A stretch of 18,833 nt of DNA from CAZPLZ01 sp964587525 (GTDB lineage: Bacteria; Oederibacteriota; CAKKQC01). The position numbers and the translations under genes were made by a program. The stretch spans positions 1 to 18,833 of the forward strand of contig CAZPLZ010000055.1 of the NCBI GenBank assembly GCA_964587525.1. Direction: 5' to 3'. Below the pieces are notes generated by a model. The model was not told the DNA's origin, searched no databases, and was given only the letters and a program-made list of their open reading frames with translations. This document shows positions 1-6,693 of the stretch, one piece after another (positions within the stretch are counted from its first letter, which is position 1; each line of letters opens with the position of its first letter).

Positions 1-51
1 ATCGAAGGGCCAGGAATCCGGGTGAGAGACAAGATTGCGGTGATTCGATAG
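1..51 (+). CDS. C-terminal tail of an upstream protein, possibly a FlgD/Ig-like C-terminal module
   Basis: The window opens in an open frame of 16 codons ending in TAG at 49-51, reading IEGPGIRVRDKIAVIR. The pattern of a short glycine turn, basic residues and a final hydrophobic strand (KIAVIR) resembles the last beta-strand of FlgD Ig-like or secretion-sorting modules, which often end just before PorV/PorQ-type genes. This resemblance is pattern recognition on 16 residues only; the bulk of the gene lies outside the window. It ends 16 bases before the next start codon on the same strand, so the two may be co-transcribed. Confidence 0.45.
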   Translation: MEGPGIRVRDKIAVIR

Positions 52-67
52 CGGGCGGGTTCCCCGC

Positions 68-994
68 ATGGGCAACCTGTCCCTCCTCACCTTCCCTCTC
101 CTTCTATCTTCCCTCATGGTCCTCGCCAGTTTCCTTGTTCAGGAGGCTATCGCGCAAAGCACGGCGTCGAGTGTGCTGAGCCTCGTGGAATCGCCGAGGG
201 CTCAGGCCCTGGGAGGTGCCACAACGGCGCTTGGCATTGACGCCACGCTGGTGTGGCAAAATCCGGTGGCGGCCGCTCATGTCCGGCAGCCCTCCCTGAC
301 GCTGGGGGGCCAACGAAGCTTCCTGGGCGGGTTGACGTGGCAGGCGCTCGGGGTGCTACCGCTGGGTGGCAGGAATGTCTACTCCCTTGGGCTTTCTTAC
401 TACGATGCCGGTTCCCTGACCCTCAGGATGCTTGATGGCACTTCCCGGCGCGTTAATGCTCAACAGGACTGGATGGGCTCACTTGGCGTTGGTGTGGCGC
501 TGTCATCTGCGGCCAGTTGGGGGGTGTTGGTGAAAGCGCTGCGCAGCGAATTGCTGGATGAATTCACTGCGACCGCCGTCGCGTTTGACACCGGGGTGCA
601 GGTCCGCCTGAATAAAGCGCTCAAGCTGGGCGTGATGATGCAAAATGTGGGGAGCAAGCTGAAGTACCGTGATGATGGAATTCCCTTGCCCACTGCCTGG
701 CGTGCCGGGCTGGCGTATGGGTACCGCGCGGGGACGCGTGATCTCTTAATTGGGATGGTCGACGCCGTGTATGCGTTGCAGGAAGGAACGGTGGCAGGGC
801 GCGGGGGGGTGGAGTATCAATGGCGTGGCATGGTGGCGGTGCGAGCGGGAGCGCGATTATCGGAGGAACGGCAGGTTGGGAACTACTCCGCCGGGCTCGG
901 GTTGACGGTGCAGCAGTACCGGCTGGACTATGCTATTCAGCTTGACACCACGTTTGATCTGCCTCAACTCCTCACCGTCACTATCTCGTTCTAA
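68..994 (+). CDS. PorV/PorQ-family (UPF0164-like) outer-membrane beta-barrel protein
   Basis: A 308-residue protein with an N-terminal signal peptide: a hydrophobic stretch at about residues 5-29 and likely cleavage after the AIA near residue 29. The mature N-terminus has the family signature of PorV/PorQ and UPF0164 proteins: SPRAQALGGATTAL followed by a WQNPVAAA segment, matching the usual ALGGAxTAxxxDAxAxxxNPA pattern. The rest alternates polar and hydrophobic residues with many Gly/Tyr turns and ends in TVTISF, a terminal strand with C-terminal Phe typical of outer-membrane barrels. Length fits the family. Relatives include type IX secretion shuttle components and FadL-like barrels, but nothing here shows a secretion role. 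No strong Shine-Dalgarno is visible; a small GCGGG/CCCGC hairpin (51-67) abuts the ATG. The start is chosen because it gives a complete signal peptide. Confidence 0.7.
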   Translation: MGNLSLLTFPLLLSSLMVLASFLVQEAIAQSTASSVLSLVESPRAQALGGATTALGIDATLVWQNPVAAAHVRQPSLTLGGQRSFLGGLTWQALGVLPLGGRNVYSLGLSYYDAGSLTLRMLDGTSRRVNAQQDWMGSLGVGVALSSAASWGVLVKALRSELLDEFTATAVAFDTGVQVRLNKALKLGVMMQNVGSKLKYRDDGIPLPTAWRAGLAYGYRAGTRDLLIGMVDAVYALQEGTVAGRGGVEYQWRGMVAVRAGARLSEERQVGNYSAGLGLTVQQYRLDYAIQLDTTFDLPQLLTVTISF

Positions 995-1022
995 CTCACA
1001 GGGGTTCCACGGTATCGAGGGA

Positions 1023-1060
1023 TGGATATGATTCATTGGTTATGTCATAATGTATGACAT
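1023..1060 (+). promoter_or_regulatory. Probable promoter with overlapping palindromic operator for the HTH-AbiEii operon
   Basis: A perfect inverted repeat lies at 1042-1060: arms ATGTCATA and TATGACAT separated by ATG. The sequence CATAAT (1046-1051) matches 5 of 6 positions of a sigma-70 -10 box. TGGATA (1023-1028), exactly 17 bases upstream, matches 4 of 6 of a -35 box. Transcription would then begin near 1058-1059. The repeat thus covers the -10 box, the expected start site and both candidate ATG codons (1050 and 1059). This is the geometry of an autorepressor operator; the adjacent gene encodes an HTH protein. Box assignments are by eye. Confidence 0.55.
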
Positions 1061-1625
1061 GGGATCAAAAACTTCTTCTGTAGCCGAGAAGACGGTTCTT
1101 GAAACCGATGGCGGCGGGGTGTGGGCGTTCCGGCGGTACGATGCGGCCGGGAAGCTCATCCAGGAGGTTGATGGAGCCGTGCCGGTCTCGGAAGTGTGCC
1201 GGCGCCTTGGGAAATCCCGGCGCCAGGTGTACCGGTATCTCGCGCAGGGATATGTCGTGCCGGTCGGAAAGTTCCTTGGAGAGTGGCTCGTGCAAGCCAG
1301 GGGAATTGAATACCTTCAGGGGCGCCCGCGCCGCCCAAAACTGCCTCTGCCTGAGTCGATGCAAGTTCTATTTCCTGAATACAAGCTTGCACAATTGCAT
1401 CCCATCTGTGACGCGTCGGTGATTGTCCCCCGAGTCATGGAGCAGGGGGACCGGAGAGAAACGGCCTGGTTGCTGAAACAATATTCCAAGCCGTGGCTAA
1501 CGTGGTGGATGAAACGTGAGGGGTGGCATCTATCACCGCGAGCGGCCCGGTTCTGGTCCTGGTGGCTGGGTGTGCCTCTTCCTGGACCGAGAATCATCCC
1601 ACCGCTGCCAAAAATGTTCGCATGA
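1050..1625 (+). CDS. HTH DNA-binding protein, putative antitoxin/regulator partner of AbiEii
   Basis: A 191-residue protein (188 if the ATG at 1059 is used). Roughly residues 43-88 form a MerR/excisionase-like helix-turn-helix: VPVSEVCRRLGKSRRQVYRY, then a wing-like stretch ending in EWLVQARGIEYLQ. The C-terminal hundred residues, rich in Trp, Pro and Arg, match nothing I recognise. The gene ends in ATGA overlapping the start of an AbiEii-family nucleotidyltransferase. In AbiE systems the upstream gene encodes a DNA-binding antitoxin that represses its own promoter through inverted repeats, and this one begins inside a perfect inverted repeat. I therefore infer an antitoxin or repressor role, although the HTH looks unlike the classical AbiEi winged helix. 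No Shine-Dalgarno precedes either ATG. If the promoter call is right, the 1059 ATG would be on an essentially leaderless message. Confidence 0.7.
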   Translation: MYDMGSKTSSVAEKTVLETDGGGVWAFRRYDAAGKLIQEVDGAVPVSEVCRRLGKSRRQVYRYLAQGYVVPVGKFLGEWLVQARGIEYLQGRPRRPKLPLPESMQVLFPEYKLAQLHPICDASVIVPRVMEQGDRRETAWLLKQYSKPWLTWWMKREGWHLSPRAARFWSWWLGVPLPGPRIIPPLPKMFA

Positions 1626-2284
1626 AGTTGCATTGGGAAATCCTAGAGGCGTCGAAGCGCAGTCAACTGGAACGGATTGCCGCAGTCGTGGCGACTACCG
1701 GATTCTACCTTGCCGGCGGCACGGGGCTGGCATTGCTAGCTGGCCACCGACAGTCGGTAGATTTCGACTTCTTTTTCGAATCGGAGCGGCTTGTCCTCCC
1801 GGGCATGGAACGGTTCAAGCAGGTGTTTCAGGCTGAAAGAGGTTATCGCATCCGTTTGGAGGAGCAAGGAACGCTTCATCTTGAGATTGGCCAAGCGCGC
1901 ATCAGTTTTCTGGCTACGCCATACCCTTTGCTCAGGCGGCCAGTGCAGTCGGGGCTTTTAAGGATTGCGCATCCCGTGGATATTGGCCTGATGAAGCTGG
2001 CGGCGATCGTCTCCAGAGGAAGTCGGCGGGACTTTGTGGATCTCGCCTGCGTCCTTGACCGGTATGCGTCTCTTGAGGGGCTACTGAAACTTGCACAAAG
2101 GAAATACCCCCAATCTAGGGATTTTGCCATGCAGGCGGCGCGCGCCCTTGTCTACTTTACTGACGCGGAACGGGAAGCCGATCCTCTCCGCCTAGAGCCG
2201 CGCTATCGGTGGGGGAGGGTGAAAGCCATGATCGAGGCTGAGGTGCGAAAAGTCCTGCCTGGGCTCATCAAAGCCCGCGCCTGA
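1622..2284 (+). CDS. AbiEii/AbiGii-family nucleotidyltransferase toxin-like protein
   Basis: A 220-residue member of the AbiEii/AbiGii family (DNA polymerase beta-type nucleotidyltransferase fold). The signature motif at residues 32-51 begins GGTGLALLAGHRQS and continues to Asp47, Asp49 and Phe-Phe; the two aspartates are the predicted metal-binding pair. A second conserved block at 119-140 has VDIGLMKLAAIVSRGSRRDF and Asp140, matching the D..xMKLxAIxxRGxxKDFxDL pattern. Both motif blocks are intact, so an active enzyme is likely. In type IV toxin-antitoxin and abortive-infection systems such proteins transfer nucleotides (shown for some relatives on tRNA) and arrest growth during phage infection. 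The ATG at 1622 is chosen because it forms an ATGA overlap with the HTH gene. The open frame extends back to 1523, but that would overlap the HTH gene by about 100 bases. It joins nfo by TGATG. Confidence 0.87.
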   Translation: MKLHWEILEASKRSQLERIAAVVATTGFYLAGGTGLALLAGHRQSVDFDFFFESERLVLPGMERFKQVFQAERGYRIRLEEQGTLHLEIGQARISFLATPYPLLRRPVQSGLLRIAHPVDIGLMKLAAIVSRGSRRDFVDLACVLDRYASLEGLLKLAQRKYPQSRDFAMQAARALVYFTDAEREADPLRLEPRYRWGRVKAMIEAEVRKVLPGLIKARA

Positions 2285-3132
2285 TGCCAAGGATCGGCTG
2301 CCACGTCTCGATCGCCGGGGGTGTCTCCAAAGCCGTCACGCGAGCGGTGGAGCGGGGCTGCGAGTGCATCCAGATTTTTACCACCTCGCCGCGCGCCTGG
2401 AAGCATCAGACCCATAAGCCGGAGGAAGTCGAAGCCTTTCGGGGCGGGGTGAAACGGCATCGGCTCGCGCCGGTGGTCGTGCACGGCAGTTATTTATTGA
2501 ATCTGGCCTCGAAGCAAGCCTGGCTCTTAAAACGATCCATCGCCATGCTGGCTGAGACCTTTCAATGGGCGGATCGGTTGGGATGCGCCTCGGTGATCAT
2601 TCATGTCGGGCACTGCGAGGAGGCACGCATGGCGGAGGGGTTGCGGTGTGCCGGTCGTGCGCTTAAGGCGGCGCTGAAGGAGCTGCCGGCGGGATTGACC
2701 CTCAGCCTGGAGATGACGGCGGGCGGCACAGGCTCGATTGGCGCCTCGTTCGATCATTTCACGAACCTGCTGCACGAGACGGGGGGCGATCCGCGGGTGC
2801 GGGTCTGGCTGGACACGGCGCATGCCTTTGCAGCCGGGTACAATCTGAGAAATCAGGAAGGCGTGGGGCGGCTCCTGGCGGATCTCAGGCGGACCGTCGG
2901 ATTGCAGCGCGTGGCCGGGGTGCATGCCAATGATTCCAGGACGCCCCTGGGCTCCCGGCTGGACCGGCATGAAAATATCGGCAGCGGTCACATCGGAACA
3001 CAAGGTTTCCGGCTCGTGCTCCGGCAGGCAGCATTCAGGCGGCTGCCGTTCATCCTGGAAACCCCGGGTTTTGACGGCACCGGCCCCGATCGGCGAAATA
3101 TGCGAGCCTTGCGAAGGCTTGCCCTGCACTAA
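2284..3132 (+). CDS. nfo: Deoxyribonuclease IV (endonuclease IV), AP endonuclease
   Basis: A 282-residue TIM-barrel AP endonuclease that cleaves 5' of abasic sites and removes blocked 3' ends during base-excision repair in the cytoplasm. All nine trinuclear-zinc ligands are visible: His67 (VVHGSY), His107 (IIHVGH), Glu143 (SLEMTAG), Asp177 and His180 (WLDTAHAF), His214 (VHANDS), Asp227 and His229 (RLDRHENIG) and Glu259 (ILETPG). They are offset by exactly two from the E. coli enzyme. Length is normal. The start ATG overlaps the stop of the AbiEii gene (TGATG), so translation is probably coupled and the DNA repair gene may be under the HTH operator. The gene ends 40 bases before the next start. 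The functional call is very secure; the reason for its coupling to a toxin-like gene is unknown. Confidence 0.96.
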   Translation: MPRIGCHVSIAGGVSKAVTRAVERGCECIQIFTTSPRAWKHQTHKPEEVEAFRGGVKRHRLAPVVVHGSYLLNLASKQAWLLKRSIAMLAETFQWADRLGCASVIIHVGHCEEARMAEGLRCAGRALKAALKELPAGLTLSLEMTAGGTGSIGASFDHFTNLLHETGGDPRVRVWLDTAHAFAAGYNLRNQEGVGRLLADLRRTVGLQRVAGVHANDSRTPLGSRLDRHENIGSGHIGTQGFRLVLRQAAFRRLPFILETPGFDGTGPDRRNMRALRRLALH

Positions 3133-3172
3133 ATCGAAGCGCTTAGTTCAGGGGAGGTATAGTAGGTCATCC

Positions 3173-4858
3173 ATGGCGCTGTCCTTCATGCGCGTCTCGT
3201 TGTTCTCCGTGCTGGGTGCCACTGCGGTCGCGGCCGGCCCGCCGGAGCCGCAGCTCCTCACCGTCATGCGCCAGGAACTGGACCGGCAGTTCAAGGTCTA
3301 TTCCCGTCTGGCTGAGCACCCGGTGTATTACCTCGCCTATCAAATTGTCGAAACCAAGGGATTCGACATCTGGGCTCGGTGGGGCGGGATCACGCGACGG
3401 AGACATAGCCTGCAGCGGATCATGGACTTGGACCTGCGGGTGGGCTCGCCGGAGCTGGACAACACCCACCGGGCGGCGGGGGCGGGCAGCACGTCGCGCG
3501 CGGTTACGCTCGGTGGTGATGTCACGACCCTGAGCGCGGACATGTGGCTGGAGTCCGAGCGCCGGTACCGGGCCGCGGTTGAACAGTACATCAAGATCGT
3601 CACCAAGCATGCGGTCAAAGTTGAAGAGGAGGACCCTTCTCCTGATTTCTGTGAGGCGCCACTAGTGCGATCCATAGAGGAGCCGCAGCCAGTAGAGATC
3701 AACGAGCAGGAGTGGGAGGCGCTGGCGCGCCGGGTGTCTGCTGTCTTTCGGCGCCACCCCGAGATTCTCGAGTCCTCGTTCCATCTGAGCGCCAACAGCG
3801 AAACCAAATATTTCGTCAACAGTGAAGGCAGTTCCATCGTTCATACCCGGCCCATGGTGGCAGCGTACGTGAGTTGCAGCGCACGGGCGGAAGATGGCAT
3901 GGAGTTTTCCCTCTACCGGCATTATCCTGCGGCCAGATTCGCCGATCTTCCTTCCGAGGCGCAATTGGTTGCCGATACCAACCAGATGGCGGAGACCTTG
4001 GCGGGCTTGAAAACCGCCCCGCTGGTCGACCCGTTTATCGGACCGGCCATCCTGGCGGGCCGGGCGGCGGCGGTGCTGTTTCATGAGGTGCTCGGGCACC
4101 GGCTGGAGGGTCACCGGCAGAAGGACGAGTCCTCCGGTCAGACATTTACCAAGAAGATGAACTCCAGGATCTTGCCGGAGTTCATCACGGTCATTAGTGA
4201 CCCCACGCTGCGCGCGCTGGGTGGAGTTCCGCTGATGGGGTTCTACAGGTATGACGATGAGGGCGTCCAGGCGCAGCGGGTGACGCTGGTGGATAAGGGG
4301 ATTCTCCGGGCCTTTATGATGTCCCGTTCGCCCGTGCGCGGTTTCCCGGAATCCAACGGACATGGGCGCAAACGACCGGGCCGTGGGGCGGTGGGCCGGC
4401 AATCCAGCCTCATTGTCGAAGCCGCGAAGGGGATGCCGGTGAAACGGCTGCGGCAGGAGCTGATCCGGCTCTGCAAGAAGCAGAACAAGGAGTACGGTCT
4501 GATTTTTGAGGACATCAAAGGCGGGTTCACCTTTACGGGCAGGACGGTTCCCAACGCCTTCAACGTGATGCCGCAGGTGGTGCGCCGGGTCTATACGGAC
4601 GGGCGCCCGGATGAGTTGGTGCGTGGTGTGGACCTGATCGGAACCCCGCTGTCCACCCTGGAGCGCATCGTGGCCGCCGCAACCGATCGGGGGATCTTTA
4701 ACGGTTCCTGTGGTGCGGAGTCCGGCTGGGTGCCCGTGTCGGCCGTTTCCCCGAGCCTGCTCATTGCGGAAGTGGAAATTCAGCGCAAGGAGAAGGGGCA
4801 GGAGCGGCCGCCGTTGCTGCCCCAGCCCGGTTGGAACGGAGGGCCGGATGCGCGCTGA
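3173..4858 (+). CDS. TldD-family zinc metallopeptidase-like protein, probably exported
   Basis: A 561-residue TldD/PmbA-superfamily protein. The metal motif HEVLGHRLEGH (His304, Glu305, His309; HExxxH) is intact, and a C-terminal NGSCGAESG places Cys513 where TldD proteins carry their third zinc ligand. An SNGHG motif lies between them, as usual. The N-terminal half holds the divergent TldD N-domain. The first 22 residues (hydrophobic VSLFSVLGATAVAA, then GPPEP) look like a signal peptide, unlike cytosolic E. coli TldD. The start at 3173 has a weak AGTAGGT ahead of it; an in-frame ATG at 3188 would give a more classical MR-plus-hydrophobic signal. The open frame extends back to 2924 inside nfo, but that extension is not credible. 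The 3' end overlaps the next paralog by 11 bases. In E. coli TldD/TldE cleave unfolded peptides such as microcin B17 precursor and CcdA; the substrate here is unknown. Confidence 0.85.
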   Translation: MALSFMRVSLFSVLGATAVAAGPPEPQLLTVMRQELDRQFKVYSRLAEHPVYYLAYQIVETKGFDIWARWGGITRRRHSLQRIMDLDLRVGSPELDNTHRAAGAGSTSRAVTLGGDVTTLSADMWLESERRYRAAVEQYIKIVTKHAVKVEEEDPSPDFCEAPLVRSIEEPQPVEINEQEWEALARRVSAVFRRHPEILESSFHLSANSETKYFVNSEGSSIVHTRPMVAAYVSCSARAEDGMEFSLYRHYPAARFADLPSEAQLVADTNQMAETLAGLKTAPLVDPFIGPAILAGRAAAVLFHEVLGHRLEGHRQKDESSGQTFTKKMNSRILPEFITVISDPTLRALGGVPLMGFYRYDDEGVQAQRVTLVDKGILRAFMMSRSPVRGFPESNGHGRKRPGRGAVGRQSSLIVEAAKGMPVKRLRQELIRLCKKQNKEYGLIFEDIKGGFTFTGRTVPNAFNVMPQVVRRVYTDGRPDELVRGVDLIGTPLSTLERIVAAATDRGIFNGSCGAESGWVPVSAVSPSLLIAEVEIQRKEKGQERPPLLPQPGWNGGPDAR

Positions 4859-6638
4859 GCGTACGTCCTTCATCGCTGCCTTGTTGTTGGCGAGCGCCCC
4901 CCTCCAGGCGGGGGTCACCCAGGGTGATCCGGTTCTGGAGGCCTTGGAGCCGGAGCTGAAGCGTAACCTGAAGTCACTGACCCTGCCGGAACAGCCGCGT
5001 CCGTATTACCTGGGGTTCAGTCATTTGTCGTATCAGATCTTTAACGTGACCGCCCGGCTCGGCGACGTGGTGCAAGCGCAGTTCACCCGGTCGCGGTACG
5101 TCCATGCCCGGATGCGCGTGGGAAATCGTGAGCGGGACAACACCAACTTTTATGGATATGGAGGGGGCAGCCGCGGCACCGCGCGGCTCACCACGGACGG
5201 GCGCGGCCCCGGTGGCCAGGATGATCCCCGGTTGGTGGTGCGTGATGCCTGGCTCGCGGCGGACGCGGCATACAAGCGGGTCCTGGAGGCGCTGGCGGCC
5301 AAGGAAGCGGCGCTCAAGCGCGAGCAACAATCCGATCGCGCGCCTGACTTTTCCCCCGCGGTATCCCATGCGCATTGGGAGCGGCCGGTGGAGCTCGACG
5401 AGGGAGAGCGCAAAACCTTGCGGAAGCTTATCGGCAGCGTGTCCGCGGTGTTTCGTGCGTTTCCGGCGATCCAGCGCGGGACGGTTCGAGGCAACGCCCG
5501 GGCCAACACCATCCGGTTCATCGATTCTGACGGGTTTAAGTACCGGCAAGCCCACACGGCGGTGCGCGTCACGCTGACCGCCCAGGCCCAGGCGGTGGAT
5601 GGCACGCCGCTCACGGACGTGGTGTCCATTATGGCTCCCAGCGTTGCGCAGTTGCCGTCCGCTGCCGCGCTGGCGGATCGAGCGCGGGCGATGGCCTCTC
5701 GCCTCGTGCGACGCATCACGGCGGAGAATCTGGAGGGACCGTATCTGGGGCCGGTGCTCTTTACCCCCCAGGCGGCGGCTGAGTTTATCCGGCAGACGCT
5801 GGCCGGCGATCTGGCGGGGACCCCTTCGCCCGTGGTGGCGGCGGATTACATGAAGTCTCGGGTCAGGGGCGGGCAGCTGGCCAGGTTTCTCGGGCTGCGC
5901 GTGCTGCCGGAGTGGATGACGGTGACCTCCGACCCCGGCCGGGATCAGTGGAACGGTCGTCCGCTCCTGGGGCACTACACGGTGGACTGGGAAGGGGTGC
6001 CGGGAAAACCGGTGGAACTGGTGACGGATGGCCGTCTCCGGGGGTTTCTCATGTCCCGGACGCCCTCGAAGAAATTTACGACGAGCAACGGGCATGGACG
6101 CATTGTGGCCGGCCCCATGGCGCGCGCCGTTCCGGCGAATCTGATTCTTGAGGCGCGCAAGTCGGTTCCGGAACGGATCCTGATCAAGCGCCTCCGCAAG
6201 CTGGCGAAGAAGGACGGCCTGGAGTATGCCATGATCGTCCGCCATCTCGGGGGAGGAAGTGGCAGGCGTATCAGCTTGGGAACCGGAGGAGAAGATGTCG
6301 AGGATGCGCCGTCGCGATGGGCCATCAGCCCGGCGCTGGACGTGGCGCGCGTGGATGTCAAAACGGGGAAGGAAACGCCGGTTCGCGGCGCGCTCTTTGG
6401 CCCGATCGGGGTGGCGGAATTGCGCAACATCGTCGCGGCCACCCGCGAGTCAGCGGTCTATTCTTTTTTCATCAATCCGGAGCGCATTGATTCTGCGCAG
6501 GGGTATACGCAGGGCACCACGGCCTCCATCGTGGCTCCGGGGTTGCTGTTCTCCCAGCTTGAGGTCCGGCCGATGGGTAAGAAGCACAAACCGCTGCCCC
6601 TACTTCCGCACCCCCTTTTCGCCAAGCCGCCCCTTTGA
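4848..6638 (+). CDS. TldE/PmbA-like paralog lacking the zinc site, probably exported
   Basis: A 596-residue paralog of the preceding gene; the two align over most of their length (for example FLMSRTPSKKFTTSNGHG against AFMMSRSPVRGFPESNGHG). At the metal site the sequence is AAEFIRQTLAGDLAG where the neighbour has AVLFHEVLGHRLEG: His, Glu and His are replaced by Arg, Gln and Gly, and the C-terminal Cys is also gone. This matches the known TldD/TldE arrangement, in which TldE lacks zinc ligands and forms a heterodimer with TldD. A classical signal peptide is visible (MRAERTSFIAALLLASAPLQA, cut before GVTQ). The start at 4848 has GGAGGG at 4838-4843 and overlaps the upstream gene by 11 bases; the longer open frame from 4710 would lack a signal peptide. 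I infer a periplasmic or secreted heterodimer. Confidence 0.83.
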   Translation: MRAERTSFIAALLLASAPLQAGVTQGDPVLEALEPELKRNLKSLTLPEQPRPYYLGFSHLSYQIFNVTARLGDVVQAQFTRSRYVHARMRVGNRERDNTNFYGYGGGSRGTARLTTDGRGPGGQDDPRLVVRDAWLAADAAYKRVLEALAAKEAALKREQQSDRAPDFSPAVSHAHWERPVELDEGERKTLRKLIGSVSAVFRAFPAIQRGTVRGNARANTIRFIDSDGFKYRQAHTAVRVTLTAQAQAVDGTPLTDVVSIMAPSVAQLPSAAALADRARAMASRLVRRITAENLEGPYLGPVLFTPQAAAEFIRQTLAGDLAGTPSPVVAADYMKSRVRGGQLARFLGLRVLPEWMTVTSDPGRDQWNGRPLLGHYTVDWEGVPGKPVELVTDGRLRGFLMSRTPSKKFTTSNGHGRIVAGPMARAVPANLILEARKSVPERILIKRLRKLAKKDGLEYAMIVRHLGGGSGRRISLGTGGEDVEDAPSRWAISPALDVARVDVKTGKETPVRGALFGPIGVAELRNIVAATRESAVYSFFINPERIDSAQGYTQGTTASIVAPGLLFSQLEVRPMGKKHKPLPLLPHPLFAKPPL

Positions 6639-6650
6639 TTTTTCTTAACT

Positions 6651-6674
6651 CCCTCTCCCGCATACGGGAGAGGG
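6651..6674. repeat. REP-like palindrome
   Basis: A perfect 10-bp inverted repeat, CCCTCTCCCG / CGGGAGAGGG, around a CATA loop, followed by TAGGGGTGAGGG. This is the common form of intergenic REP-like elements that are dispersed in many bacterial genomes. It fills most of the 55-base gap between the TldE-like gene and the MFS gene. No T-run follows on either strand, so it is not a good intrinsic terminator. Its G-rich right flank supplies the GAGG (6682-6685) that sits 8 bases before the MFS start codon. Confidence 0.7.
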
Positions 6675-6693
6675 TAGGGGTGAGGGTAGATAT

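Noticed and set aside
1622..3132. A wholly new defence system made of HTH, AbiEii and Nfo
   Set aside because: AbiEii and Nfo are both well-known families with intact motifs, and the linkage alone does not show a joint function; it is kept only as an observation to test.
3662..4918. Long open frame of 418 codons on the minus strand across the TldD-like gene
   Set aside because: It is antisense to a clearly conserved gene, has a low-complexity Arg/His/Pro-rich translation without recognisable domains, and is explained by high GC content. Similar minus-strand frames at 4974-6245 and 9504-10937 were rejected for the same reason.
6651..6674. Intrinsic terminator after the TldE-like gene
   Set aside because: The stem is strong but no T-run follows on either strand; the sequence fits a dispersed REP-like repeat better.
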